Notes: a model not told the origin generated them from the letters alone. 64,000 bases of DNA from an uncultured Alphaproteobacteria bacterium (GCA_934254585.1 CAKQLF010000001.1:310001-374000), one strand, 5' to 3'. Counted from the first letter of the stretch, positions 41,374 through 51,146 are shown. Translations and numbers: made by a program.

Positions 41374-42723
41374 TTAAGCAGGAGAAAGTTTTTTGATGCA
41401 ATTTAGAATTTTTTCAGAAATTTCAGTGACAAGCTCTTGATTTTCATCTTCTATTTTTAAACGTAAAACGGGCTCAGTTCCCGATTTTCTGACAATAACA
41501 GTGCCGTGTTCGGCTAAAGCTTCTTTTGCTTCTTGCAGACATTTTTGCAATTCGGCTTGTTCCAAAAGAGCGGAAACATCTTCTTTGGAGGCAAAACGCA
41601 GGTTATGCGCGGCAGTCGGATACGGAATGAAAACAGGGAATATTTCGCTCATTTTCCGATTAGATTTTTTTAGCCCCAGACAGATAATCAATGAAGCTAA
41701 AAGCGCGTCACCGGTAAGTGAATAGTCAGACAAAACCATGTGTCCGGATTCTTCTCCGCCGACATTGGCTCCGGTTTCGCGCATTTTTTCAATAACATAA
41801 CGTTCGCCGACAGCTGAGGTGCAATAGTTTATACCCAAAGACTTAAGATATTTTCCTAAGCCGAGGTTAGAATAAATTGTAGCTACGGCAGTGTTGCCTT
41901 TCAGCAAAGAGTTTTGTTTGAAATAAGTGGCGAGATAAGCAATTATCTGGTCGCCGTTTAAGCGTTGTCCTTTTTCATCACAAACAATAATGCGGTCGCC
42001 GTCACCATCAACGGCGATACCAATTTGACTGTCACTTTCTACTACGGATTTGCATAGATTTTCGGTGTGTTGAGAGCCGCAGTTCTGATTAATGTTATAG
42101 CCATTAGGCGTGTCGGCAATACTGATTATTTGCGCGCCCAGATGGCGGTAAACTTCCGGTAAAATGCTTGAAAACGCTCCGTTGGCCGAATCGAGAACAA
42201 TTTTCATTCCCGTTAAGGCATTTTTTCCGGCAATTTTTTCCGCAACTTTCAAATAGTGTTCAAGCCCGACGTTCAGGGTTGTAATGTTACCGATTTTGTC
42301 CGGATTATAAGTGATATCAAGTTGCTGAGCCAATAATTCTTCAACCTGTGTTGATTGCGTATCGGAAAATTTATCCCCGTTGGCAGCAATCAATTTGAGG
42401 CCGTTATCCTGATAGGGATTGTGTGAAGCCGTAATCATTATGCTCATATCAACATTCAATGATGGAGTTAAAGTGGTGCAAAGTGGAGTCGGAATAATGC
42501 CCAAGTCAATAACGTCAATTCCCTGAGAGGTGAAACCTGCTGACAAAGAACTGAAAAGCATTGAACCGGAAATTCTGGTGTCGCGAGCAATGGCTACTTT
42601 GTGTTTCTGAGTGCAGATGGTTTGGCTTAATGCTTGAGCCAGACGTGTGCAAAAGTCAATGGTTAGCGGATAGTTGTTGGCAATGCCGCGAATGCCATCG
42701 GTACCAAAAAGTTTATTAGACAT
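41374..42723 (-). CDS. glmM: Phosphoglucosamine mutase
   Basis: A 449-residue enzyme that converts GlcN-6-P to GlcN-1-P for peptidoglycan and LPS precursors. Start KLFGTDGIRGIAN, the phosphoserine loop TASHNPYQDNGLK (Ser near 99), Mg site DGDGDR and sugar-binding GEESGH are all present, with the C-terminal RKSGTEPVLR phosphate loop. AAAGGAGAAAG sets the start. nagA-nagB at 60505 act on the connected amino-sugar pool. Confidence 0.96.
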   Translation of the reverse strand: MSNKLFGTDGIRGIANNYPLTIDFCTRLAQALSQTICTQKHKVAIARDTRISGSMLFSSLSAGFTSQGIDVIDLGIIPTPLCTTLTPSLNVDMSIMITASHNPYQDNGLKLIAANGDKFSDTQSTQVEELLAQQLDITYNPDKIGNITTLNVGLEHYLKVAEKIAGKNALTGMKIVLDSANGAFSSILPEVYRHLGAQIISIADTPNGYNINQNCGSQHTENLCKSVVESDSQIGIAVDGDGDRIIVCDEKGQRLNGDQIIAYLATYFKQNSLLKGNTAVATIYSNLGLGKYLKSLGINYCTSAVGERYVIEKMRETGANVGGEESGHMVLSDYSLTGDALLASLIICLGLKKSNRKMSEIFPVFIPYPTAAHNLRFASKEDVSALLEQAELQKCLQEAKEALAEHGTVIVRKSGTEPVLRLKIEDENQELVTEISEKILNCIKKLSPA

Positions 42724-42740
42724 TTCTTTCTCCTTTGTAG

Positions 42741-42770
42741 AAAAAAAGCCGCTATAGAGCTAGCGGCTTA
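42741..42770 (-). terminator. Terminator of the outer-membrane barrel gene
   Basis: AAGCCGCTA / TAGCGGCTT stem; on the minus strand TTTTTTT follows. It lies 19 nt after the stop at 42789 and before glmM. Confidence 0.82.
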
Positions 42771-42788
42771 AAATTTTCAGCTTACGCA

Positions 42789-43394
42789 TTAAAATACATA
42801 ACGCAAACCGGTGTAAATTTCGTGAGCTGTGATGTCAGCGTGTTTGATTGCGCCCATATCATAGTAGCGGTAACCGGCATCAACATTGAAACGGTTTGTT
42901 ACCTTAACGCTTAAACCGCCGCCGACAGACCAAGTAAAGCGAGTCGGTTTGTAGTTTCCGTTTTGGGTGTAAACAGCTCCGGTTGAACTCTTGTTAGAAT
43001 ATTTCATAGAAGTAAAACCGATACCGGCACTGACATAAGGTGTGAACCATCTGTATGGTGCAAAGTCAAAATAACCGTTTAACATATATGAATATGTTTT
43101 GAAAGCATAGGTGTTTTTACCGGCAGCTCCGCCAATGTCATAGCTTTTTGAGCTTTTATGACGCCATACATATTCCAATTCTGTACGGAAATAGTTGTAA
43201 CGATAACCTAAAGCACCGCTAAGCATTAATTTGTTTTTATCCAAACCATTGGTGTTGATGCCGCTGTTTCCTTTTTTAGAATAATCGTGTTTGACAACAC
43301 CTCCGCGGCCGCCTAAATAGAAACCATTGCAGTCAGCCATAGCATTAGAGCATAAAAATGTGCCGGCTAACAAAGCTAAAATAAATTTATTCAT
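42789..43394 (-). CDS. Outer-membrane beta-barrel protein (Omp25/OmpA-barrel-like)
   Basis: A 201-residue protein. Signal peptide ending NAMA at about residue 20, start GFYLGGRGGVVKHDYS, alternating aromatic strands, SVGGGLSVKVTNRFNVDAGY near residue 160 and a C-terminal YTGLRYVF with terminal Phe, the BAM recognition pattern. This matches small porin-like opacity/Omp25 barrels of alphaproteobacteria. GGAGAAACACT precedes the ATG. Exact role unknown. Confidence 0.85.
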   Translation of the reverse strand: MNKFILALLAGTFLCSNAMADCNGFYLGGRGGVVKHDYSKKGNSGINTNGLDKNKLMLSGALGYRYNYFRTELEYVWRHKSSKSYDIGGAAGKNTYAFKTYSYMLNGYFDFAPYRWFTPYVSAGIGFTSMKYSNKSSTGAVYTQNGNYKPTRFTWSVGGGLSVKVTNRFNVDAGYRYYDMGAIKHADITAHEIYTGLRYVF

Positions 43395-43480
43395 AGTGTT
43401 TCTCCTTTGAAAATAACTATCGTTACCCTACGGCAAAATCTTTAAAATTTAATTAAAGTTGGGAAAATCCCTAAAAAACA

Positions 43481-43509
43481 TTGATTTTATTTAGAAGCAG
43501 GGGTATTTT
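43481..43509 (+). promoter_or_regulatory. Promoter of RNase P RNA
   Basis: TTGATT, 17 bp, TATTTT, ending about 9 nt before the RNA 5' end. Confidence 0.6.
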
Positions 43510-43517
43510 TATTTTGA

Positions 43518-43925
43518 ATGGCGGTCGGATAGCTGCGTCAGGGAAAGTAAAATCCATTGATGAGGAAAGTCCGGGCTTCACGGAAACAAGATACCAGATA
43601 ACGTCTGGCTGGAGAAATCCAAGGGAAAGTGCCGCAGAAAATTACCGCCGGTCAATGACCGGTAAGGTTGAAAAGGCGAGGTAAGAGCTCACCGCACAAG
43701 CAGTAATGTTTGTGGCAAGGTAAACCCTATCTGATGTAAGACCAAATTAGGAGACTTGGGCCGTCCGGCCTGAGAAACGGAGAGTTTCCGCTCCGCTCCA
43801 GAGGTGGGTCGCACCAGCCAAGCGGTGACGTTTGGCGTAGATGAATAGCTATCGCACTAATCTTTACTTTGTTTATTAAGGTAAAGCAAATCGTGACACA
43901 GAACTCGGCTTATAGGCCGCCTTTC
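43518..43925 (+). ncRNA. rnpB: RNase P RNA (type A)
   Basis: The catalytic RNA of tRNA 5' maturation. The universal GAGGAAAGTCCGGGCT at the 5' side and ACAGAACTCGGCTTATAG at the 3' side are present; the termini GGCGGTC and GGCCGCC pair as P1. The P15/P16 region with AGGTGGGTCGCACC and the P4 nucleotides are consistent with type A. lpxC follows 22 nt downstream. End positions are estimated to within a few bases. Confidence 0.95.
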
Positions 43926-43947
43926 ACTTTGATTTTAGGAGAATTTT

Positions 43948-44802
43948 ATGCAAAAAACTTTGAGCGAAATTTTGGAAATTGAGGGAATTGGTTTGCACAG
44001 CGGTTTGCCAAGCAAAATGACTTTTTATCCGGCTGAAGCTGAAAGCGGTGTTGTGTTTACGCGCTCTGATTTGCCGAACAAACCGGAATTTAAAGCCGTT
44101 TATAATCAGGTTGTCGATACGCAAAATTGCACTTGTTTGGGAAATGCCAACCGAGAAATCGTCAGCACAATTGAACATATTATGGCTGCTTTGTATATTT
44201 TGGGGATAGATAACGTGCGAATCGACGTTACTAATCCGGAAACCCCGATTATGGACGGAAGTGCCAAAGTTTTTTATGAACAATTGAAAAAAATTCCGTT
44301 GAAAGAATTGCCGGCAAAACGTAAATATCTGAAAGTGTTACGCGAAGTTGAATTTGCCGATGGAAAAGGTGCTAAAATAGTTTTGAAGCCTGCCGATAAG
44401 TTTGATATTCATTTTACAATTGATTTTCCGTCAAAAATTGTCGGACATCAGGAATTTTCCGGTGAAATAAACGAAGATGTTTTTGGGCAAAAAATTGCAC
44501 CTGCCCGAACATTTTGCGAAAAATATCAGGTTGATTATTTGCGCTCAGTAGGTTTGATTAAAGGCGGCAGCTTGGAAAACGCTGTTGTTTTAGATGGCGA
44601 GAAAATTTTAAACGAGGGCGGATTCAGAGTGGAAAATGAAGCTGTCAATCACAAAGTTTTAGATTGCATAGGTGATATGTATACCTCGGGATATCGTCTG
44701 TTGGCGAAAGTCGAGGCCGAACGTTCCGGACATTTTCATAACAATGAGGTGTTGAAAATTTTGTTTTCCAGTCCAAATAATTATCAGTTGATAGAGGAAT
44801 AA
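43948..44802 (+). CDS. lpxC: UDP-3-O-acyl-N-acetylglucosamine deacetylase
   Basis: A 284-residue zinc enzyme, first committed step of lipid A synthesis. Zn ligands are the His in STIEHIMAAL (about residue 77) and the His and Asp of NHKVLDCIGDMY (about 234-239); catalytic Glu lies in MDGSAK-type loop region and ERSGHFHNN holds the C-terminal His. Slightly short at the C-terminus (family about 300). AGGAGAATTTT is the SD. First gene of lpxC-bamD-recN-uvrC-pgsA. Confidence 0.96.
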   Translation: MQKTLSEILEIEGIGLHSGLPSKMTFYPAEAESGVVFTRSDLPNKPEFKAVYNQVVDTQNCTCLGNANREIVSTIEHIMAALYILGIDNVRIDVTNPETPIMDGSAKVFYEQLKKIPLKELPAKRKYLKVLREVEFADGKGAKIVLKPADKFDIHFTIDFPSKIVGHQEFSGEINEDVFGQKIAPARTFCEKYQVDYLRSVGLIKGGSLENAVVLDGEKILNEGGFRVENEAVNHKVLDCIGDMYTSGYRLLAKVEAERSGHFHNNEVLKILFSSPNNYQLIEE

Positions 44803-44806
44803 AATT

Positions 44807-46156
44807 ATGAAAAAAATTCTGGGATTGCTTGTTTTTTTGAGTCTGACTGCTTGTGCCGCCACCGATAAGGTGAAAGAAAATGCTTCGGTTGAAGAATTGT
44901 ATAATAAGGCTTTTGACGATTTGCAAAAAACTAAGTATAAAAAAGCGGCTGAAGAATTTGAACAGGTTGAAGTTGAACACCCGTATTCGCAATGGGCGGT
45001 TAAAGCGAAGTTAATGGGTGCCTATGCTTATTATAAAAATGAAAATTATGATGATGCAGTGTTGGCTTTGGATCGCTTTATTAAATATCATCCCGGAAAT
45101 AAAGATACTGCTTACGCCTACTATTTAAAAGGTATGTGTTATTATGACCAAATTTCTACCGCGGATAAAGACCAAGCGGATACGGAAAAGGCCGAAGAAG
45201 CGTTTAATCGGTTGATTATGCTTTATCCTAACAGCGAATATGCCGCCGATGCCCGCAAAAAAATTAATCTGACCGAAGATTATAAGGCGGGACAGGAAAT
45301 GATTATCGGGCGTTATTATCTAAACAATGGTAATTATTTATCGGCCTTGAATCGTTTTAATGTTGTTTTGGAAAATTATCAGACTACGGTGCAAATTGAG
45401 GAAGCTTTGTATCGTCAGGTGGAAATCTATGGAGTTTTAGGCTTAAATAAATATGCCGCAGGTTATTATAAGATTTTACAAAATAATTATCCGGATGGCG
45501 TTTGGACGGCCAAAGCGGCTAAAGTAATGGAAAAAATCAGCAAAACATCGGTAAAAAAGGCAAAAACTCCAAAACCGGCGTCAGAAGTGAAAGAAGAAAC
45601 ATCAAGCAGTTGGTTTGGTTGGTTTAAATCCGATGAACAGCCGGAAGTCAAAGCGAAAACTCCAAAACCGGCGGCAGAAGTGAAAGAAGAAACATCAAGC
45701 AGTTGGTTTGGTTGGTTCAAATCCGATGAAAAAACGGAAGTCAAAGTGAAAACACCAAAACCGGCGTCAGAAGTAAAAGAAGAAACATCAAGTAGTTGGT
45801 TTGGTTGGTTTAAATCCGATGAACAGCCGGGAGTCAAAGCTGAAACACCAAAACCGACGGCAGAAGTGAAAGAAGAAACATCAAGCAGTTGGTTTGGTTG
45901 GTTTAAATCCGACGAACAGCCGGAAGTCAAAGCGGCAAAAAGAGAAGAGGAAACTTCCGGCAGTTGGTTTAATTGGTTCAAATCTGACGAACAGCCGGAT
46001 GTAGCAGTAGAGGAAATTGCGGTTGAAGTTGAAGAGGAACAGCCGAAAGTTGAAACTGCTGAAACAACAGAAGAGGAGCCGCTGAACAGTGTTAAAGTTT
46101 CACAGAAAACTCAAGTTGGGGACATTATCAGCAGTAGTCCGAAAGGTAAAAAATAA
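44807..46156 (+). CDS. bamD: Outer-membrane assembly lipoprotein BamD with repeat extension
   Basis: A 449-residue protein. Lipobox LTAC with Cys16, then the BamD TPR region (residues 25-245: SVEELYNKAFDDLQKTKYKK, VEHPYSQWAVKAKLMGAYAY). Normal BamD ends near here. Residues 252-398 add four 31-residue repeats plus a partial fifth, each with PKPA-EVKEETSSSWFGWFKSDE, then an acidic tail. The TPR part recruits BamA clients; the extension has no known role. Located between lpxC and recN, the usual alphaproteobacterial site. Confidence 0.93.
   Translation: MKKILGLLVFLSLTACAATDKVKENASVEELYNKAFDDLQKTKYKKAAEEFEQVEVEHPYSQWAVKAKLMGAYAYYKNENYDDAVLALDRFIKYHPGNKDTAYAYYLKGMCYYDQISTADKDQADTEKAEEAFNRLIMLYPNSEYAADARKKINLTEDYKAGQEMIIGRYYLNNGNYLSALNRFNVVLENYQTTVQIEEALYRQVEIYGVLGLNKYAAGYYKILQNNYPDGVWTAKAAKVMEKISKTSVKKAKTPKPASEVKEETSSSWFGWFKSDEQPEVKAKTPKPAAEVKEETSSSWFGWFKSDEKTEVKVKTPKPASEVKEETSSSWFGWFKSDEQPGVKAETPKPTAEVKEETSSSWFGWFKSDEQPEVKAAKREEETSGSWFNWFKSDEQPDVAVEEIAVEVEEEQPKVETAETTEEEPLNSVKVSQKTQVGDIISSSPKGKK
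45560..46000 (+). repeat. 93-bp tandem repeats inside bamD
   Basis: Units at 45560-45652, 45653-45745, 45746-45838 and 45839-45931 with a shortened fifth to about 46000. Each encodes a SSWFGWFKSDE block preceded by a Lys/Pro/Glu linker. Differences are mostly single bases, pointing to recent expansion. Confidence 0.9.
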
Positions 46157-47817
46157 TGCTAAAATCTTTATCAATTAGAAATGTTGTTTTGATTGATAAA
46201 TTGGACTTGGATTTCCGGAACGGCTTTAGCGTGTTGAGCGGGGAAACCGGTGCCGGTAAATCTATTTTGTTGGATTCTGTCGGTTTGCTTTTAGGAAAAC
46301 GGGCCGAAATTGGAATGATTCGCAGCGGCTGTGACAAACTTTCGGTTTGCGGAAGCTTTGAAATTGCCGATAAAAAAGGTGAATTAGCGGCGTTGTGCGC
46401 GGAATATGATTTGGATTTTGATAATGAAATAATTATTAAACGCACACTGAATCAAGATGGCAAAGGAAAAATATTTTTTAACGACCAACCGATTACACAA
46501 AAGCTTTTGAAAGAAATCGGCGGTTATTTGGTGGAAATTCACGGACAGTTTGATAATCAAGGTTTACTTAATCCGGCGACTCATTTAAGCGTGTTGGATA
46601 ACTATGGGAATTATCCGGATAAAATTGCGGCGATGAAAAACGCTTTTGGGGTTTATAAAAAAGCAAAAACAGAGCGTGCGGCGGCTGAAGAAAAAATCAG
46701 ACAAGCGAAAAATGAGGAAGAAAACCTTAGGCACTGGGTTGACGAGTTTCAAAAAATTAAACCTCAAGCCAATGAACAGGAAGAACTTGAACAAAAACGT
46801 CAACAAATGATGAACGCCGAAAAAATATTAGAAAATTTAGACGCGGCATATAAGGCTATGAGCCAAGGCGGCGTACAAAGTTCTTTACGGCAGGCACAAG
46901 CGGCGATTGCGCGGGTAAACAGTCTGCTGAACGGCAAATTTGATAATATATATGATTTGTTGGATACCGCTTTAGTGAATGCCGATGAAGCAAGCGAGGA
47001 AATTGAGGCGGCGTCAAATGAGGTGTCGCTGAATCAGAATGAGCTTGACGCGGTGGAAGAACGTTTATTTGCTCTAAAAGCCTTAGCACGCAAACATAAT
47101 TCGACAGTTGAGGAATTGCCGCAAGTTTGGGCGCAAATGGAAGAAGATTTGCAAAATTTGGCCAGTGGTGAAGAAAATATAGAAAATTTGCGCAAACTTG
47201 AAACGGCGGCTTACAACGATTATGTCAAAAAGGCTACGGAAGTTAGTCAAGCTCGGTTGGCAACAGCATTGAAACTTGACGCTAAAATTCAAGCCGAATT
47301 GCCTGATTTGAAAATGGATAAGGCTCGCTTTATGACCCAAGTTTCCGACAAGCCGGAAAATTTGTGGAATGAAAACGGACGTGATGAAGTTTGTTTTATG
47401 GTTTCAACCAATCCAAACACGCCGTATGGTTCGCTCAGTAAAATTGCTTCCGGCGGTGAATTGGCGCGTTTTATGTTGGCTTTGAAGGTGAATTTGGCGC
47501 AAAGTTCACAAGTTGAAACAATGATATTTGACGAGGTTGATACAGGTATCGGCGGCGCGACGGCTCAGGCTGTCGGTGAAAAATTGGCTAATTTAGGTGA
47601 AAAAGTGCAGGTGCTTGTGGTGACACACTCCCCGCAAGTGGCGGCGCAAAGCAAATATCATTATAAAGTTGAAAAAACAACAATGGATAATGTCACTACC
47701 ACAACTTTGCGTGAATTGTCGACAAACGAAAAAACGGAAGAAGTGGCGCGAATGCTGTCTGGCGAGCAAATCACCAATGAAGCCCGCGCGGCGGCAAAGG
47801 TTTTAATAGGAGCTTAA
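46156..47817 (+). CDS. recN: DNA repair ATPase RecN
   Basis: A 553-residue SMC-like protein in double-strand-break repair. Walker A GETGAGKS (about residue 30), long coiled coil in the middle (residues 155-360), ABC signature SGGELARF and Walker B MIFDEVDTGIGG, then D-loop/H-loop VVTHSPQVAAQ. The start ATG overlaps the bamD stop by one base. Confidence 0.97.
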   Translation: MLKSLSIRNVVLIDKLDLDFRNGFSVLSGETGAGKSILLDSVGLLLGKRAEIGMIRSGCDKLSVCGSFEIADKKGELAALCAEYDLDFDNEIIIKRTLNQDGKGKIFFNDQPITQKLLKEIGGYLVEIHGQFDNQGLLNPATHLSVLDNYGNYPDKIAAMKNAFGVYKKAKTERAAAEEKIRQAKNEEENLRHWVDEFQKIKPQANEQEELEQKRQQMMNAEKILENLDAAYKAMSQGGVQSSLRQAQAAIARVNSLLNGKFDNIYDLLDTALVNADEASEEIEAASNEVSLNQNELDAVEERLFALKALARKHNSTVEELPQVWAQMEEDLQNLASGEENIENLRKLETAAYNDYVKKATEVSQARLATALKLDAKIQAELPDLKMDKARFMTQVSDKPENLWNENGRDEVCFMVSTNPNTPYGSLSKIASGGELARFMLALKVNLAQSSQVETMIFDEVDTGIGGATAQAVGEKLANLGEKVQVLVVTHSPQVAAQSKYHYKVEKTTMDNVTTTTLRELSTNEKTEEVARMLSGEQITNEARAAAKVLIGA

Positions 47818-49623
47818 ATGCCTGATATTAAACACGGTATAGAGGTTATTAAAAACAATGTGAAAATTGCTCCGGTCAATCCCGGAGTTTATCGTATGTT
47901 GGATAAAAACGGCAAAGTTCTGTATGTTGGTAAGGCTAAAAGCATAAAAAAGCGAATTGTCGCCTATACGCATTTTGAAAAGTTGCCAGACCACATAAAA
48001 CGTATGGTTTCCGAAGTTGACAGTATGGAATTTATTATTGTGGAAAACGAGGCTAAGGCTCTTTTGATGGAAAATGATTTAATTAAAAAGCTGGAGCCAA
48101 AATATAACATTCTGTTAAAAGACGATAAAACTTTTCCGCATTTGATGATAAATTTGCAAGATGAATTTCCGGCTTTACGCAAAAGCAGAGGAGCTCGGCG
48201 GGATAAATGTAAATATTTCGGACCGTTTGCCAATGCAACGGCCGTAAACAACGTTATGGATTTAGCGCAGAAAGCTTTTCGTTTACGTTCTTGCCGCGAC
48301 AGTGTTTTTCATAATCGCGAGCGGCCGTGTATGCTATATCAAATCAAGCGTTGCAGTGCGCCGTGTGTTGGCAAAATCAGCAAAGAAGAATATCATCAAC
48401 TTGTTCTTGATGTGGTGGCGTTCTTAGAAGGCAAGGATACCGCGCTGAAAGACGAATTGTCGGCGCAAATGCAAAAAGCCAGCGAGGATATGAATTTTGA
48501 ATTAGCTATAGTTTTGCGGGACAGAATACGAGCTTTAAGCAGTATTCAAGGCGGTGCGAATGTGGAATATGCCAATATTCAGTCGGTTGATGCCGTGGCT
48601 GTGGCTAAATATAAAAATATGGTGTGTATTCAGGTGTTTTTTGTGCGTTCGGGACAAAATTGCGGTAATATTCCATATTTTCCGAAACAAGCGGCTGATA
48701 TGTCGGAAGCGGAAATTTTGGAGGGCTTTTTGAGCTCATTTTATGCCGAACATAGTGTGCCAAAAGAGATTTTAATTTCAGAACCTCTCGAGAATGTCGA
48801 GTTTTTAGAAAAGGCTTTGGGGTGTACTATAAATTATTATCAAAAAGGAAACAAAGCCAAGTTAATTGAGCGAGCTCGTGAAAACGCCAAGGCGGCTATT
48901 GAACGCAAATTGGCGGAAACGGCAACGGTGGAATCCAATCTTTATGAAATGCAGCGTTATTTTGATTTGCCGCGTTTGCCGCAACGGATTGAAATTTATG
49001 ACAACTCGCATAATCAGGGAAGTTTTGCTGTCGGGGCTATGGTGGTGGCTACACCCGAAGGTTTTGATAAAAAATCATATCGAACTTTTAATATAAAATA
49101 TACAGAAAACACCAATGATGACTTTGCTATGATGAAAGAAGTGTTGTTACGGCGTTTTGAACGTATGTCGCCGGAGAATCGTCCCGATGTTATTTTGCTT
49201 GACGGCGGTTTGGGACAATTGCACGCCGTGCACGAAGTTTTGGCCGGTTATGATTTGAGCGGAATAACGATTGTCGCTATCTCTAAAGGACCGGAACGCA
49301 ATGCCGGCAAGGAATTTTATCATATCTTGGGGCGAGAGAGCTTTGCTTTGCCATATCAATCACCTATAGCGTTCTATTTGCAAAATTTGCGAGATGAAGC
49401 ACATCGTTTTGCCATTGGGACGCACAGAAAGAAAAGAGCTAAATCCATTTATAAGTCGCGAATCGACGAAATTGAAGGAATTGGCGCAAAAAGAAAGCGC
49501 GATTTGCTTGGTTTCTTCGGTTCGGTGGAACAAATTAAAGAAGCAAGCTTGCAAGATATTATGAAAGTGGAGGGAATTAGTAAAAAAACGGCGGAAAAGA
49601 TATATAACTACTTCCATAATTAA
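47818..49623 (+). CDS. uvrC: Excinuclease ABC subunit C
   Basis: A 601-residue nucleotide-excision-repair nuclease. GIY-YIG domain PGVYRMLDKNGKVLYVGKAK (3' incision), UVR motif KASEDMNFELAIVLRDRI that contacts UvrB, RNase H-like domain with DNSHNQGSFAVGAMVV and DVILLDGGLGQL (5' incision), and C-terminal tandem HhH IEGIGAKRKRDLLGFF. It starts immediately after the recN stop. Confidence 0.97.
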   Translation: MPDIKHGIEVIKNNVKIAPVNPGVYRMLDKNGKVLYVGKAKSIKKRIVAYTHFEKLPDHIKRMVSEVDSMEFIIVENEAKALLMENDLIKKLEPKYNILLKDDKTFPHLMINLQDEFPALRKSRGARRDKCKYFGPFANATAVNNVMDLAQKAFRLRSCRDSVFHNRERPCMLYQIKRCSAPCVGKISKEEYHQLVLDVVAFLEGKDTALKDELSAQMQKASEDMNFELAIVLRDRIRALSSIQGGANVEYANIQSVDAVAVAKYKNMVCIQVFFVRSGQNCGNIPYFPKQAADMSEAEILEGFLSSFYAEHSVPKEILISEPLENVEFLEKALGCTINYYQKGNKAKLIERARENAKAAIERKLAETATVESNLYEMQRYFDLPRLPQRIEIYDNSHNQGSFAVGAMVVATPEGFDKKSYRTFNIKYTENTNDDFAMMKEVLLRRFERMSPENRPDVILLDGGLGQLHAVHEVLAGYDLSGITIVAISKGPERNAGKEFYHILGRESFALPYQSPIAFYLQNLRDEAHRFAIGTHRKKRAKSIYKSRIDEIEGIGAKRKRDLLGFFGSVEQIKEASLQDIMKVEGISKKTAEKIYNYFHN

Positions 49624-49675
49624 AAAAAATATCTTATGATACCACAGAATTAACGTTATTTCTAAGGGGGCTACC

Positions 49676-50413
49676 TTGTATAATTTACCAAATATCTTAA
49701 CTATATCCAGAATTATAGTAATACCACTTATTTTTGCATCAATTTATTTTACGTCATACGCGTGGGCAATGTTGGCGGGAATTTTGTTTGTCGCCGCGTC
49801 TGTAACCGACTATTTAGATGGTTATTTAGCCCGAGCTTGGAATGAAACTTCGGCCTTTGGACGTTTGTTGGACCCGATTGCCGATAAACTGTTGGTGGCA
49901 ACTGCCTTGGTGGTTATTTTGGTTAAGCCGAATATGTATTCTCTGGGAATTACGGCTATTCCGGCGTTTGTTATTTTGTGTCGGGAAATTTTGGTTTCGG
50001 GGTTACGCGAATTTTTACGCGAAGTTAATGTTGGTTTGCCGGTGACTAAACTGGCAAAGTGGAAAACCGCTTTTCAGATGACGGCTTTGGCTATGATGCT
50101 GTTTAAGGATTTGTGGATTGGTTGGAATTATTGCGGCGAATTGCTGCTGTGGATTGCCGCTATTTTGACTTTTATCACCGGTTATCAATATTATCAAAAG
50201 AGTTTGGACTATGTTAAAGCCGAAGAAGCTAAAAAAGTAAAAGAAGTTAAAGGAGTCGTAATTGATGAACCTAAAGCTGAAGAGCCGGTTAAACCGGTAA
50301 AAGCTAAAGCTGAAAAGGTGAAAAAAACGACAGTAAAGAAAAAAACTGTAAAAAGTGTAACTAAAAAAACTCCGGCCAGAAAGAAAACATCAGCGGAAAA
50401 AAGTAAACCTTAG
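49676..50413 (+). CDS. pgsA: CDP-diacylglycerol-glycerol-3-phosphate 3-phosphatidyltransferase
   Basis: A 245-residue membrane enzyme for phosphatidylglycerol synthesis. The CDP-alcohol phosphatidyltransferase signature D-G-x2-A-R-x8-G-x3-D-x3-D is seen in YLDGYLARAWNETSAFGRLL and DPIADK. Helices end near residue 180; a Lys/Pro/Ala-rich tail of about 60 residues (VKKTTVKKKTVKSVTKKTPA) follows, absent from typical PgsA. The start is TTG, supported by AAGGGGG 6-7 nt upstream. Confidence 0.93.
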   Translation: MYNLPNILTISRIIVIPLIFASIYFTSYAWAMLAGILFVAASVTDYLDGYLARAWNETSAFGRLLDPIADKLLVATALVVILVKPNMYSLGITAIPAFVILCREILVSGLREFLREVNVGLPVTKLAKWKTAFQMTALAMMLFKDLWIGWNYCGELLLWIAAILTFITGYQYYQKSLDYVKAEEAKKVKEVKGVVIDEPKAEEPVKPVKAKAEKVKKTTVKKKTVKSVTKKTPARKKTSAEKSKP

Positions 50414-50439
50414 TAATTTGATTTTGGGTCGAGGCCGCG

Positions 50440-51129
50440 ATGGTAAATGACTATCCGCATATTTTAGTTGTTGACGACGATTTGCGTTTGCGCAACTTGT
50501 TGCAACGATATTTGCAGGAAAACGGGTTTGCCGTTACCGGTGCAAAAGATGCCGAAAATGCGCGGATGTTCTTAAATCAATATCTATTTGATTTGCTGAT
50601 TGTTGATGTTATGATGCCGAATGAAACCGGTATAGAGTTTTTACAAAAACTTCGAAACGACAGCAATGTGCCTGCCATAATTTTAACAGCAATGGGTGAA
50701 ACGTCGGACAGAATAGCCGGATTGGAGGCGGGAGCCGATGATTATCTGCCTAAGCCTTTTGAGCCTAAAGAATTGGTTTTGCGCATTAATAACATATTAC
50801 GCAGAGTTCCGGCTAAAAACAATGAAGTCAAAAAAACTCTGAGATTTGGTGATTTTTTGTATGATTTGGAAAAGAAAGAACTAAGTGAAAAAAACGGAGA
50901 AATTATCCATATCACACCAATTGAACAGGCTTTGTTGAATACGTTGGGAGCTAAATGCGGACAGATTTTTACCCGTGAGCAATTGGCAACAATGTTGGGG
51001 GCTGGTCAAAATTCGCGGTCAGTAGATGTACAAATTACCAGATTGCGAAAAAAAATTGAAACAGATTCTAAAAATCCGCGTTATCTGCAAACTGTGCGCG
51101 GTCAAGGATATATGTTGTTGACGGAATAA
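50440..51129 (+). CDS. OmpR-family response regulator
   Basis: A 229-residue two-component regulator: receiver domain with VVDDD, phosphoacceptor Asp56 (LIVDVMMP), Thr switch in LTAMGE and Lys in LPKPFEP; winged-helix DNA-binding domain ending ETDSKNPRYLQTVRGQGYML. Encoded 17 nt before its cognate histidine kinase. Resembles OmpR/CenR-type regulators of envelope stress, but the exact orthologue cannot be fixed here. Confidence 0.92.
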   Translation: MVNDYPHILVVDDDLRLRNLLQRYLQENGFAVTGAKDAENARMFLNQYLFDLLIVDVMMPNETGIEFLQKLRNDSNVPAIILTAMGETSDRIAGLEAGADDYLPKPFEPKELVLRINNILRRVPAKNNEVKKTLRFGDFLYDLEKKELSEKNGEIIHITPIEQALLNTLGAKCGQIFTREQLATMLGAGQNSRSVDVQITRLRKKIETDSKNPRYLQTVRGQGYMLLTE

Positions 51130-51146
51130 AAAAAAAGGAGAAAACT

